Part shown: one piece after another, positions 47,301-58,171 of the stretch
Numbering within the stretch: position 1 is the first letter of the stretch
How the letters are laid out: the number at the start of each line of letters is the position of its first letter
Source of the DNA: Terebella lapidaria
Taxonomy: Eukaryota; Annelida; Polychaeta; Terebellida; Terebellidae
Length of the DNA stretch: 64,000 nucleotides
Reading direction: 5' to 3'
NCBI GenBank assembly: GCA_949152475.1
Contig: OX424555.1
Span: 61,485,977 to 61,549,976, forward strand
Program-made: the position numbers and the translations under genes
Notes under the pieces: generated by a model
Databases searched by the model: none
Told to the model about the DNA's origin: nothing
The model's input: only the letters and a program-made list of their open reading frames with translations

Positions 47301-50300
47301 TTTCGATATTGAAAGGCCTAAGACTAGGAATCCCGTTCCGGAGTGGGATCTATCGCTTGTCCTAAATTCGCTCAGATCTGATCCGTTTGAACCTCTCGAG
47401 AGTGCTTCGTATAAGTTCCTCACGTGGAAAACGGTCTTCCTCCTGGCACTGGCTTCCGGGAAGCGTCGAAGTGAGCTTCATGCGCTCGCGTTTTCCAAAG
47501 TCAAATGGAAGGCGGATTTTTCCGCAGTTCAGTTAGGTGTCATCCCGTCCTTTCTGGCTAAAACTCAGTTAGCGGGAACGCCGCTCCTTTCCTTTTCCAT
47601 CCCGGCCATAGCTCCTTCCCTGGGGCCAGGCCTGGAGGAAGACTCTAAACTTTGCCCCGTGAGAGCTCTCCGCATCTACGTTAGGCGGACGAGGTAACTT
47701 CACTTGGGTAAACGTCTTCTCTTCGTATCGTACCTTAAAGATTTTCCAAACGATATTCGTCCGGCTACGATTTCGGCTTGGATAAAGAAATGCGTTCTTT
47801 TTTGCTACGAGCAATCTGAAGCAAAGAAGTCCGAGGGTTTCAAAGTGAAGGCTCATGATGTGAGGGCTCTCGCGGCGTCGCTTGCATTTGCTAATCGAGT
47901 CTCTTTGAATAATGTGATGTCGGCATGTACCTGGAGTTCTCAAAATACTTTCACGTCTTTCTACCTCAGAGACTTAGCCTGGAAGTCCGACTCCGGCTAC
48001 CAGCTTGGACCACTGGTAGTCGCCGAGCATAACGTCCATCTGTAGATACTGTAGATATCGACATCACACGTTGTACAGATGCACCAGGGTTCGGCTCGTC
48101 AGGGGTGTTGCTCCTCTTCTTTGCCGGGAATTTTCTGTTCGTCTGCTGGAGGAAAGTCACCTCCAGAGACCCCCCTGCTCGCCTACACGTGCATCTAAGG
48201 TGATTATCATCTTTGTTATGTCATTTATGACTTATTTGCTCGGGCTTGCCCGCGGGATTCATGTAAATACCTTAATCCGCGGGAAGCCTGCATTAATGTT
48301 CCTAGTGGTTCATATATGTATATATCGTCACCTCTAAATACGCAAATAAGCCAATATTTCGCCTCTTTCGAGTTAAATGGAACCTAAAATTCCTCATGAT
48401 GATGTGGCACATCGGGGGGTTAAGCCCTCCGCCGGTGGTTATTCTGATATAACCCAAAGTGTTTATTATAGAGGTAGAAGTATGGACATAAATAGGAAGT
48501 TTTAACAAGTTTAAAACCAGTATTTATTACATACCTACCTCTATAATAAACACTAAGAGTGCCCTCCCACCTCCCCGCCTTAATTCGGGAGAAAAATAAT
48601 GGCGGTTTAGGGTCATGTGACCCGTGATGTAAAACATCACCGCATGGGATCTGAAGGGATTTTGGTTCAATTTTTCAAAAAAGTTAAGGATTGATGTCAC
48701 GGAAATTTTTCTCTAAATTTTTTAATGACATCTAATCCTCTCCTCTTCTTTGAATGTCAAGGTAAGATTACCCAAAGTGTTTATTATAGAGGTAGGTATG
48801 TAATAAATACTGGTTTTAAACTTGTTAAAACTTCCTTTTTGCAGGCAATACGCGTATTCTTCCACCTGCGTGACTTGTCCTTGACCTTGCGTCAGGAGGA
48901 GGAGACACAGCTGCCCCTGACGCGGGCCGAGGAGTGCGTATCCACGGGTGACGTCCTTGACCTCAGTAAGTTGCTGGCTCTTTACCATGGTTACATGAAT
49001 ATACATAATATGCGTGAAAAGATTGTGAAGTATGAAGTCATTGTTTCCTATCTATCACTTGCAGATAACAGTGACCTCATTGCCTGCACTGTGATAACCA
49101 AAGACAAGTAAGCTGATTGATGAATAAGTATAAGATGGGTGTACCGATCAACAATATCAATTAACAATATCTAGTTGTCACTATTTGAGAGTGTTAGCCT
49201 CTCTAAACCTTATCATACCCTGCCCATGCCATTTTACAGCAAGAAGGAGCGGAGGTTTCTGGTGATAGACGTGCTTCAGCTGATCCTGGTGGAGCCTGAC
49301 GTCCGCCGCCTGGGCTGGGGCGTCGTCAAGTTTGTCGGCTTTCTTCAGGTCAGTCACCAGGATGTCCACCATTGTCAGTAGTCATGAATGACTTGTGACA
49401 ACTTGTCAGTGTCATGGGAAAGTTTTCCTGATGTTTTCTCACTCATGCAGATAACTGACTGAAATGCTACTAAACTATGACAAAAATTGTAATCTTAAAT
49501 CTCACCTCCTCCGTACAGGACGTTGAAGTGACGGGTGACAAGGAGGACAGCCGTTCACTCCACATCACAATCCACAAACCCGCGACCAACATGCACGCCC
49601 GCCCGATCCCGCTGCTCTCCGCCAGATTCCTGTTTGACGACCACATCCGCTGCATGGCAGCCAAGCAGCGCCTGACGAAGGGCCGACTGAAAGCTCGGCA
49701 GCGCAAGATGCAGATGATCGCGCGACTCTTGGAGCTTCCGACGCACATCGTGGACTCCATGTACCAGCCTCCGTCAGGGACAACGCTCTCCGCGGCCACT
49801 CTGAGGACGAGCAGCTCAACCGGTGCGATACCTGGTTAGTGTGGTGGGGTGTTTTGTAGGGGACGTTGATTGTGTGTGTTTGACAGTTAATTTATGGGTT
49901 GTCCATGGGTGGTTTGATGTAAAACATTGTGTCCATGTTCTGTGTGTGTTCTGGGGGAAATAAGTACAGTACTTGTCGGACAACCGCGCCTCTAACTTCT
50001 AGCTGGGTTCTTGTGTCATCATTCAGAGCCAGTATACAATTATTCATTTTCTGAATACTATGTTTAACAATCTAATCAGAAATTGCATCATCATAGATTA
50101 GTTTTCATACTAACCAGGATAAAGGGCTGTTCGTCTTGAATGTGCTTACTGTTGTTGTTTATACTGTTCCATGTCTTCATTTTGTCTTATATAACATATT
50201 AGCTATATACAATGATCTATGCAGTCGAAAGCTCTGTAGTGTTCACAATTTTGTGATTCTAAATCTCAAGTCCTAATTTTCAGTTTTCATACCCATTCTT

Positions 50301-53300
50301 CAAAAAAACTTTCTGAATGTTAAATTTTTTGTGTTGTTTCTCCCATTTTAAATTTATTCCCCCTATAATTTCACGTAACCCCCTGATTTGTTGACAGGTC
50401 ATGCTGTCAAGTCCAACACTATATCGTAGTAAGTTCACTCGAGTGTAGATTGTGTACATGTTCGTGTCCTAATATATGTTGTTTGCCTGTGGTTTCCTCG
50501 GTAACCGTATGCACTTTTGTGATTTTCCCCCATGACCATGCAGCTGTATTCCTGTGATATGCATAATATATCGACCCCTCTATTAACTTTATCATGTGTT
50601 TAGATTTTGGTATACATTGTAGTTATTAATCGTATGTCAAATGTACACTTAACGTCGTAGAAAGTGGGTATGAAATCTGAGGTGTTCAATGATTCCATAA
50701 ATAAGCTTGAGTAACAATTGAATGAGAATGCCCGAATGATCAACATGAACTCAGCTTATAAATGTATCCTTGGCTTGTGCAATTGATCTGAGCCGTTGCT
50801 TGTGCCAGGCTTTCTTCCATCATTGATGGAAACTTGTATACCTACTGTAAGTTGGGAAAATACTATCAATTTGGCTTCTCACATAGTCTAATAGCTGGTC
50901 AATGATATTGAGGATACCATGTACTGATGATAGAAATAGATGGTTCAATTGATTCGGTCAAAGTTGAAGATGTATTTGGAATGAAACAGACATAAAATTT
51001 CATACCAGTTATTAATGGAAGTATACAGGTCTAATAATCTAAGAAACATGTATCTTGTTCTCAACTCTCTTGATTTGGCTAACTAATATACTAACTGTCT
51101 TATTCTTCAGTTGTTATTAAGGCTACCATGTTACAAGATACCCGAGTATTCGATTCCTATTACTTGAATAATTTTGTGGGATTTTTTTCTAATGAAAATT
51201 CCATGAAATGCTAAATTGGCAGTGAATACTGTCCTATTTCCTATTGGCTATTCATTGTGCTTTTTGGATATTTTCATAAACATTTAGCAACAATGTCATT
51301 ATTCTTCTTTCAGTTTCACTATTTAGCTGGTTTTGGCAGCGAAGAAACAATCACGTGTTTGAGTGAAGGTTCAAGGTTGAAATGTCTACTTTTGAAAGAT
51401 TCACACGGCATTTAGCAATCACGAAAACACCGGGTCAAAATTACACAAAAAAGGGTTCCTCACTTTTTTGCACAAAAATGGGGAGAGATTTCATTCATTT
51501 GATTTCATTTTCATGGCTCACTGGTACAAAATGTGTCGGCCGATTTGTTATCTTGGTAGCATGGTGTGCAGAGTACATGCAAACTTTTATTTTGGCTCTT
51601 TTCATTTACAAAAAAAAAAAAAATTCCTAAATCAAACTACAGATGTATCCACATTATTTGGGATACTTATCTTTGTCTTTTACATTTAATCAATTACTGG
51701 CATTTAATCAGGTACTGGCTGTGATTATTACCGTAATATTTCAAACTACTAATATCTTAATTGATAATATAACATTTCTCTATGTTTGCATTTGACTCCC
51801 GACTCTTGTGAAAATTGTACAAGGTAGAAACGAATTCAGGCTCTTTATGTTTTGCCATCTTTATCCATCTGCTGCATGTGTTTGCCTGCAATTGCTCTAA
51901 CTTCTGTACTCGTAGGTTATTCGACAAGCGAAAACACTAGACATTCACTTCTTTTCTGTTGTTATTATAATCAGGGGCAGGAATTTATACAAAAAATATC
52001 AGCATGATATTCTGTGAGAAGCAAATAGCATGAGTTGTATTGGGCTTTCTTGGAAATCTTTTCCGTTCAGTGCAGCGGTCCAATACATGTGTTTGAGGTT
52101 TAAAACTTGACATGGTGAATTTTGACGCAAATTGCATCAATTTGTCATGTTATATTGTTGCGTTTGACAGGTGCGAGAAAGGCTGCATGGGCTAGTTGGT
52201 GGTCTGTCATGATTGTATCGTGCCATCAGTCACAACCACAACATATGCTTCCATGCACTCACAAAACAAACATGTAATTTGCATGATTTCCCGCTGTTAA
52301 GATTTTCTGTTTGTTCTGTAGGGCAATTTAAGTGATGATTTTATCACAGTGTTCATTTTGCTTGGAAATTTAAAGAAGGTACTGGTAGACTCTCAGTGAT
52401 AGCAATCTTTTTGATTTCCAGAAGATGTCCCTTTGTGTTCCATGATCTGAAAATTGTTTAGATGTCAATAGTTGTGTTGGATATACTTTACCTGTAATCT
52501 TTTACCACATTATTACACTGTATGATTCTATTACACTATATTTTATATATTTATACTGTACATGCTATATGATTCTTTTCACCTCAAATTATATAATTTG
52601 TTTGCTGTGAGTTGTTCCCTTTTCCCTGTGAATGGCAACCACAAGATCTATGATGTGCATTCAAAGTCATACACAGTAATTGAAAATCTTCTATTTCTGC
52701 TGTGTTTGTAGGTCGCAGTCATCCTGTGCCCCAGAAGTCCAACAGTACCGATTCATCATCCCCACACCCTCCTCTCCTCCGAACCCACAGCGAGGGACTC
52801 CAGCGTTCTGTCTTCTCATCTGTGGAGACGACTGTCCCTTTCCAAACAGCTAGAGATAAAAGCAGCCCATCAACCTCAAGCAGCCGACAGATGCCACGGA
52901 ACATCACCAGACAGACGCCGCGCCCTGTCGCAATCCGAGCTCCACGAGGCGGAGCGATCCGTCAGCGTCCGAGCAACGTTCAAAGAGTGATGGAAGAGGC
53001 AGGCATTGAAGCAATCGCCATCGGAGATGCCGCTAGTGATGATGTAGATGAAGCGGAAGAAGCTACACCATCGCCCGAATCTCGAGCTCGCCACTCGTTG
53101 AACCCGACATTGAGTGCAGGTGGCACCACATCGACAGAGGCTAGGGGCAGTCGTTCATCATCAACAGAGTCAAACTCGAGCAGAGGCCAGCAGGACATCC
53201 AGATGGATGACCTCAGTAGGTGCCGGAGAACTTCGTCCAGTCCTCGATTGAGGGAGGCTGCAGGCTCGTCGTCGCCTAACCGACGGATGAGTGTACCCCT

Positions 53301-54009
53301 AGCTGAGAGTCACAAGTCTCGGAGTGGATCATCGAGTCCACTCAGAGGCCGTCGGGGCTCAGGTTCAGGATCGTCAAGTCCTCGTGGTCGGGTAAGGCCG
53401 TCAGCAACCTCCCAGACTGCAGGGAAAAGTTCTTCAAAGCAGGAAACCAACACTGAAACCAGTTGTTCAAAATCTAGCACTGAAGTGACATCATTCATTA
53501 AGGGCCAGTCTAAACTGAAGCAATCTAGTTCTAGTCCGGACAGGTCAACTCCACAGAAGAGACGCCCAAGTGGTGGAAAGGCCGCCACTTGTCCCAAGTC
53601 GCTAATCCCAGCCCAGGAACCTGCAGCGTCACTAGTCACCTCCTGTAGCCCAGAACCCTCGGAACCCCCCAGCAATCTCATCACCTCTCCAAAACTTCTG
53701 CCCCCTGCGGCCAAACTGGAGCGAGTGAGAACCAACAGCGAAACCTCCGGCCCCTCTGCAACTGATGCTGATATGATCGTAGGCTCAGAGAAGACAGTAG
53801 ATCTTGAGGCTTCAAGGACCTCGGAATCCTTGAGGTCACCGTTCCAGCCCACTGGCCAACCGGAGCCCACCATCGGGGAGAGCAACGTCTCAGCCGATCT
53901 CTCTAAACTTGAGCGAGTGCAAACTCCTGGGGAATGTGCATCTCGAAAGATGTCCAAGTTGGTAGACTGCGTCAAAGATCCGGAACCGCAATCGAAGGCA
54001 GACAGTTAG
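32380..54009 (+). CDS. CLEC16A: CLEC16A/Ema homolog, 22 coding exons, about 1333 aa
   Basis: Endosomal protein of the CLEC16A/Ema family (endosome maturation, autophagy, mitophagy). Exons: 32380-32456, 33644-33772, 33992-34125, 34294-34361, 34476-34556, 34784-34889, 37259-37382, 37553-37742, 37856-37906, 38020-38127, 38308-38605, 38771-38960, 39169-39269, 40386-40508, 40646-40800, 41718-41768, 41980-42108, 48845-48965, 49065-49107, 49240-49348, 49519-49834, 52712-54009; 4002 nt, all phases agree. Start [12 protein letters not shown], then HSLEHLK. The FPL domain (exons 2-6) shows [47 protein letters not shown] and [19 protein letters not shown]. The conserved core continues to [12 protein letters not shown] and [12 protein letters not shown]. 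Despite the name, I see no C-type lectin domain. The last exon adds a Ser/Pro-rich disordered tail, making the protein longer than the about 1050-residue human one. Exon 21 could instead end at 49822. Intron 17 holds a DIRS element. Confidence 0.95.
34890..37258. other. CLEC16A intron 6, no internal gene seen
   Basis: A 2.4-kb intron, AT-rich, with a 17-nt G run at 36380-36396. No exon candidate or element with recognisable ends was found. Confidence 0.5.
36380..36396 (+). repeat. 17-nt poly-G run
   Basis: An uninterrupted run of G followed by CGGG, on the transcribed sense strand of the CLEC16A intron. G-quadruplex formation in DNA or pre-mRNA is possible but inferred. Confidence 0.9.
42302..42505 (+). 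repeat. DIRS left inverted terminal repeat
   Basis: Starts CTACCTCTATAATAAACACT and ends ACCGCCATTATTTTT. It is the reverse complement of 48592-48795 over 204 bp with a single difference (C versus T near 42371). A further 17 bp of unique left terminus (42285-42301) lies outside. Confidence 0.95.
42731..45043 (+). CDS. DIRS Gag-like protein, 770 aa
   Basis: Presumed structural/nucleic-acid-binding protein of the retrotransposon. The open frame is intact from [13 protein letters not shown] to its TAG stop. The N-terminus carries a cysteine-rich knuckle (CSGCHH, CWVCRM, CEFCVDW) as in other animal DIRS ORF1 proteins. The middle (residues about 100-340) is Ser/Pro/Gly-rich and low in complexity. 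The C-terminal half is better structured ([31 protein letters not shown]), and the very end is basic and Gln/Arg/Gly-rich. The codons are GC-rich compared with flanking host DNA. It lies just after the left inverted repeat, so its promoter is probably in or near that repeat. I know of no enzymatic activity. Confidence 0.8.
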   Translation: MKCSGCHHFLPKWERHATCWVCRMAYCRPTDTCEFCVDWSSDVWIDTLAGLKQVLAKRQADGPPLGSGSSASSRSRHRQAVDRWNRQDVVLARIIRDVSFDLCLSSTGSRVPGAVSAAPETPLGVSASSSLVSPSGLFGVSVASFSAHLLPVAPGSRAAQAEQFGPRFPGVVSRVAGAVPSAPGSRDTLGKVEALFSPGLMRPPGGFSRFPSCRPLGFSPPGHHLGSGFRFPPAGRGELGSRVPIATFLGRGASVRAPSLKKSVSFRLTSPCRFQISEDTGESHPDLPALTPASKAATADSELATASVVASPLPSPSRPAPSSDVAGLRREFASFTREMCDQWSTFLSRFAHEREAQRQSVPPPPPVQRISRESSSEDGEAPALQEAGIRPLTEDSDLEPQPCSSGLVRPAKRPREDDDSALAPPAPDDDPLSWPEKMEFVRKILPQEWPDGFAQEPPKKKARSMIAGLKEKPRPSRDSFRFPLATGVRGAMAERRDDSLNSNRIRPGSFPARLSIGDFYSSSELEAKPTQLLKGQPHAAFFSEPKTVSVQWDSLAQVQHSVRLGLATDSALDWLSMAARTSLQSCCDQVLNNPELDRDDLADALQACASLVTSIGLGVADKAALDSHALWVTELWRRDAYLQSLRFDIPDELMSRLRLAPVVPESGPSPALLLPDESEELQKAKTASDKRTTEKSFSEAAMLSARATERLAKSVAAVMKRPQQQPSQQSQRGGAPTKGRGRASGVPFRGAPAAPCSFFSQTSRGRQVKG
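45046..47155 (+). pseudogene. DIRS reverse transcriptase and RNase H, frame broken
   Basis: The reverse transcriptase half is read in one frame to about 45783: [38 protein letters not shown], and the catalytic QYLDDWL (YLDD at 45730-45741). The continuation ([13 protein letters not shown], then RNase [55 protein letters not shown]) is in the +1 frame, from about 45788 to 47155. At the switch lie three copies of a 13-14 bp unit (CAACCACAAAAAGT type), and the usual spacer between YLDD and the KSDLSP-like segment is shorter than normal. This looks like local damage, not programmed frameshifting. RNase H acidic residues are present. No separate protease or methyltransferase was seen. Confidence 0.85.
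46900..48045 (+). pseudogene. DIRS tyrosine recombinase, interrupted by one stop
   Basis: Recombinase predicted to insert the circular DNA copy. It overlaps the RNase H end in another frame, as is normal for DIRS. An N-terminal SAM-like core-binding part ([38 protein letters not shown]) is followed by the catalytic part. The first Arg is in [11 protein letters not shown]. An in-frame TAA at 47695-47697 comes next, then the rest continues in the same frame: KAHDVRAL (His-x-x-Arg box) and [11 protein letters not shown], whose Tyr is the likely nucleophile. All catalytic positions survive apart from the stop codon. The exact start is uncertain. Confidence 0.82.
48452..48554 (+). repeat. DIRS internal complementary region
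   Basis: 48452-48494 is the reverse complement of the left end (42285-42327). 48494-48554 is the reverse complement of the right end (48776-48836). The two parts share one base, so this region is a template for both element ends joined head to tail. This arrangement is diagnostic of DIRS1-like replication through a circle. Confidence 0.92.
48592..48795 (+). repeat. DIRS right inverted terminal repeat
   Basis: Inverse partner of 42302-42505. It is followed by 41 bp of unique right terminus to 48836, which reads into the host TTTTGCAG splice acceptor. Confidence 0.95.
49835..52711. other. CLEC16A last intron, 2.9 kb
   Basis: AT-rich intron between exons 21 and 22. Apart from the 31-bp candidate cassette exon at 50398-50428, I see no element ends, coding frame or RNA gene. 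Confidence 0.5.
50398..50428 (+). other. Candidate 31-bp poison cassette exon of CLEC16A
   Basis: Flanked by CTGATTTGTTGACAG upstream and GTAAGT downstream. Read after exon 21 in phase it gives [10 protein letters not shown] and then a TAG completed by the next exon, so inclusion would end the protein before the Ser-rich tail. This rests only on splice consensus and phase. Confidence 0.25.
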
Positions 54010-55023
54010 CATGGTTGCAGTTAGCTGTATGATATATACATATAACGTAAAATATCCTTTTGAAGAATGTCAATGTTTCTAGTCAGCCATATTGTGCTAA
54101 ATATTGAATATTACAGGGTTGTGTTTATACTCTGGGATGGGATGGGAAAGGGTGTGTCGAATGTATTTTTGTCTCATATACCATACCGTACATGTACTGG
54201 TATGCGTTGGTGATAGCATAACAAGCACATGATGTATATTCATGTAATAATACATTACCATAATTATAAATAAAAGCCAATGCATGTCAAAGCTTAAGGA
54301 TTTCGACACTAACCTGGTGATAAAATAGCCAGGATGGTTTGCCAAAAATCAAAGCTACCATTCACAAAAGCTTTTTCATTTGAAAACAAAAATGCATATC
54401 AAAGGAATATATTTCAATATCTTGTATTGCTGAATCAATTTGTATCATTTAGCATTTACCGGTACTATATGCACCCTGTTCACCGATGCATTAGATGTAC
54501 CGGTATTCTGTGTGTGGCAGGATTATGTGTTTGACTTAACTATTATTGAATAGCTATTGTTATTTGCGAGTCATTTTAGTGAGATGTGTGTAACTGTAAA
54601 TTCATGAACGTGTTTATTCAATAACTTGCATATCCTGTAAATAACTACTTATCCGCCTTCATTTTGCCACATCCATACATTTACATTCATGGGATGATTT
54701 ATCACTCTGGTATGAATGTTCTGCAGATTCAGTGTGTTGTACAGTTGTCGCAAAGAGTACTCAACGAGTACTCGGTTAACCGTTTGTGGTGCGGTTACAG
54801 AGTGTAACCAGTTACAGTTTTTGTAACCCGTTAATTAAAGTGTTTTGCAACCTCGTAATCCAACCCCAAATGCTTCACATCATTCAAATTTCTACCTAAA
54901 CATGAAGAATTGAAGTGACTAATCACTCTCTGATCCGAAAACACTGTTTATTCATCAATATTTTCATGTGAAAATGACTTCTAATGTTACGTCTTAGGCG
55001 CAGTTTTGACCCGTTCTTAACAC
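54010..55023 (+). other. CLEC16A 3' untranslated and flanking region
   Basis: About 1 kb with no coding frame. It contains the candidate poly(A) signal at 54269-54274 and then AT-rich sequence up to the start of the 1.58-kb tandem duplication. Confidence 0.5.
54269..54274 (+). terminator. candidate poly(A) signal of CLEC16A
   Basis: AATAAA 260 nt downstream of the CLEC16A stop. Later AATAAA motifs near 55912 and 57484 could serve longer transcripts. Confidence 0.45.
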
Positions 55024-58000
55024 TAAATTTTGATAAAATGCAAACTGCGAAATTTCGTACTCATTGAAGCCATAGCCTTAGTCCTGATCAGTCTATCCCC
55101 AGGTTTCGCTCACACATTTCATTGTGTACAAATGTTGTTAAAAAATGTCAAAAAGACTTCATCTGTTTCTGAGTTTGTTCACCGAACTGACCTGAAGATA
55201 CGTTGATCCGACTGACCTGAATACAAAAACAAATCTATAGATAAGATACGTATATATCTGCCTGTAATATGAGAGTAAGTAAGGATTGTGATGTTTGATA
55301 TGTGGCATTACATATATTTAACTTCGTTCGACTTATATTTACCTATATTTATTTTCACTTTATTTATATATTTTTGGTTTCCGATATCTCCTTCAGTCAT
55401 GTTCCACTCTGTTTAGTGATGCTTTGTAAACTGTAAATAATTTATTTTTCTGCTGCATAATTCAATATATTGATCACTGTTTTTGGAGGACCAAGCATAC
55501 GAGAGATTTCCCGAGTACTGTACAATGTATTGGCAATTCCCTTCGTAAAAAATTACCCGCAACTGAAATTTGTTACATGCTATTTCATTACTGCCAAATA
55601 ACTATATTTGATGTTTATTGAGGACCAAATTTACAGCAACAGGAGAGATTTTTTTTTCTGTATTGATACATGCACAAATTCCGATATATAAAAGACGCCT
55701 AAACTTAGTCCATATTTCGAAACATTACATGCTCACACTTGTATCACACATCTGTTGAATTACACATCTGTTGAATTAACTTGAATAATGGTTTTGTTGC
55801 GTTTCCTTATATAGTAAGTTGAATATCACATGCTACCAAGTTATGATCAAATGAAGCCAAACAATAACCGATGTTGTTTTTGTGTTCATTTGTTATTTGC
55901 ATAAAATGATGAATAAAAATGTGATACCTGAAAGTCGGTTGTTGATACTTTCATATCTAAACAAGATGTGTTTTTAGGTTACCGAACCTATCGTCCGATA
56001 ACCTTTTGCCGTGGCGTTGCGTCCGTTGTCCGTCTCGTTGGCGTCGTCGTCGTCGTCCGTCCACATTTTTATCTTTAAAGTTTACGGTCCAGTCTTTCTG
56101 AAAATTTGGGAAAAGATACCTTAAAATAATTTGAGAAGGGGGTATTTTTTAGTTTTCTAATTTTAATTTTTTTTTCAAAATGGAGGCCGTTTTCGTCGAA
56201 AAACGGCCAATTTTTAACTTTGGCGGCCATTTTTTCAAAAACTGATCCGATTTGAGATTTTTGTTTCAAAAGATTCTCGTTTAATATGTACCTCTGTGAT
56301 GTGTAGAAGTTTGGTTGCCCTTGAATCGCCGGTCTGCGTTTGGCGGCCATTTTGAATTTTCGACGGGTTGACGACGCATTACTATCCATTTTGGGCCATT
56401 TCTAGGCAAAAAAAAATGTTCACCCTTTGAAAAAAATTTTGGACTTGGAAAATTTTTGGCACTTTTTTCTTTCATAATGGGAGCTGCCAGGACTGTACTC
56501 ATAGAACGCCTGAAGATAGAGCTTAGAAATTGGCACTTTCAAATGGGAAGTCATATATGGCGATTTGTGTGGTGACCTTGAATTTGACCTTTGATGACCT
56601 TGAAATTTGATAAAATGCAAACTGCGAAATTTCGTACTCATTGCCCTACTCCTAGCCCTTTGATCAGTCCATCCCCAGGATTCGCTCACACATTTCTTTA
56701 TGTACAATGTTGTTCAAAAATGTCAAAAAGACTTCATCCGTTTCTGAGTTTGTTCACCTAACTGACCTGAAGATATGTTGATCCGACTGACCTGAATACA
56801 AAAACAAATCTATAGATAAGATACGTATATATCTGCCTGTAATATGAGAGTAAATAAGGATTGTGATGTTTGATATGTGGCATTACATATATTTAACTTT
56901 GTTCGACTTATATTTACCTATATTTATTTTCACTTTATTTATATATTTTTGGTTTCCGATATCTCCTTCAGTCATGTTCCACTCTGTTTAGTGATGCTTT
57001 GTAAACTGTAAATAATTTATTTTTCTGCTGCATAATTCAATATATTGATCACTGTTTTTGAAGGACCAAGCATACGAGAGATTTCCGGAGTACAGTATAA
57101 TGTATTGGCAATTCCCTTTGCAAAAATGGACCCGCAACTGAAATTTGTTACATGCTATTTCATTACTGCTTATATACTATATTTGATGTTTATTGAGGAC
57201 CAAATATACAGCAACAGGAGATTTTTTTTTGTATTGATACATGCACAAATTCTGATACATAAAAGAGGCCTAAACTTAGTCCATATTTCGAAACATTACA
57301 TGCTCACATTTGTATCACACATCTGTTGAATTACACATCTGTTGAATTAACTTGAATAATGGTTTTGTTGCGTTTCCTTATATAGTAAGTTGAATATCAC
57401 ATGCTACCAAGTTATGATCAAATGAAGCCAAACAATAACCGATGTTGTTTTTGTGTTCATTTGTTATTTGCATAAAATGATGAATAAAAATGTGATACCT
57501 GAAAGTTGGTTGTTGATACTTTCATATCTAAACAAGATGTGTTTTTAGGTTACCGGACCTATGGTCCGATAACCTTCTGCCGTGGCGTTGCATACGTTGT
57601 CCGTCTGTCGTCGGCGTCATCGTCGTCCGTCCACATTTTTATCTTTAAAGTTTACGGTCCAATCTTTCTGAAAATTTGGGGAAAGATACCTTAAAATAAT
57701 TTGAGAAGGGGGTATTTTTTAGTTTTCTAATTTTTAAATTTTTTTTCAAAATGGAGGCCGTTTTCGTCGAAAAACTGCCAATTTTGAACTTTGGCGGCCA
57801 TTTTCTCAAAAACTGTCTGATCCGATTTGAGATTTTTGTTTCAAAAGATTCTCGTTATGTACCTCTGTGATGTGTATAAGTTTGGTTGCCCTTGAATCGC
57901 CGGTCTGCGTTTGGCGGCCATTTTGAATTTTCGACGGGCTGACGACGCATTACTATCCATTTTGGGCCATTTCATGCCAAAAAAAATTTTTCACCCTTTG

Positions 58001-58171
58001 AAAAAAATTTTGGACTTGGAAAATTTTTGGCACTTTTTTCCTCCATAATGGGAGCTGCCAGGACTGTACTCATAGAACGCCTGAAGATAGAGTTTAGAAA
58101 TTGGCACTTTCAAATGGGAAGTCATATATGGCGATTTGTGTGGTGACCTTGAATTTGACCTTTGATGACCT
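55024..58171. repeat. 1.58-kb tandem duplication
   Basis: Unit 1 (about 55024-56600) and unit 2 (about 56601-58171) align along their length with a period of about 1577 bp and a few percent differences by eye. Each unit holds about 0.95 kb of plain flank followed by the first about 0.6 kb of the AGGTTACCGGAC element. The first element copy is therefore cut at the junction (TTGAAATTTGATAAAATGC). Confidence 0.9.
55976..56600 (+). mobile_element. Truncated copy of AGGTTACCGGAC element
   Basis: Begins AGGTTACCGAAC with the same following hairpin and CGTGGCGTTGCGTCCGTTG as the complete copy at 57547. It stops at the tandem-duplication junction and lacks the right end. Confidence 0.8.

Larger units (their letters stand above)
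42285..48836 (+). mobile_element. DIRS-type tyrosine-recombinase retrotransposon, full length but defective
   Basis: A 6.55-kb element inside CLEC16A intron 17. It has inverted terminal repeats (42302-42505 and 48592-48795, 204 bp, one mismatch), an internal complementary region (48452-48554) and three coding regions: a Gag-like protein, reverse transcriptase/RNase H, and tyrosine recombinase. This is DIRS1-like architecture, not Ngaro (split direct repeats) or an LTR element. The ends are fixed by the internal complementary region, which copies both termini joined. No target duplication is seen, as expected for recombinase insertion. No DNA methyltransferase domain was recognised. The RT has a frame break near 45780 and the recombinase has an internal TAA, so this copy cannot move by itself. 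Its coding region is GC-rich compared with the host. Confidence 0.93.

Noticed and set aside
49823..49834. Exon 21 of CLEC16A ending at 49822 (GGTGCGA donor)
   Set aside because: Both donors keep the phase, but GTTAGT at 49835 fits the donor consensus better, so 49834 was used; the alternative remains possible.
53310..53975. 221-codon minus-strand frame opposite the last CLEC16A exon
   Set aside because: It mirrors the Ser/Pro-rich coding strand and has no independent support.
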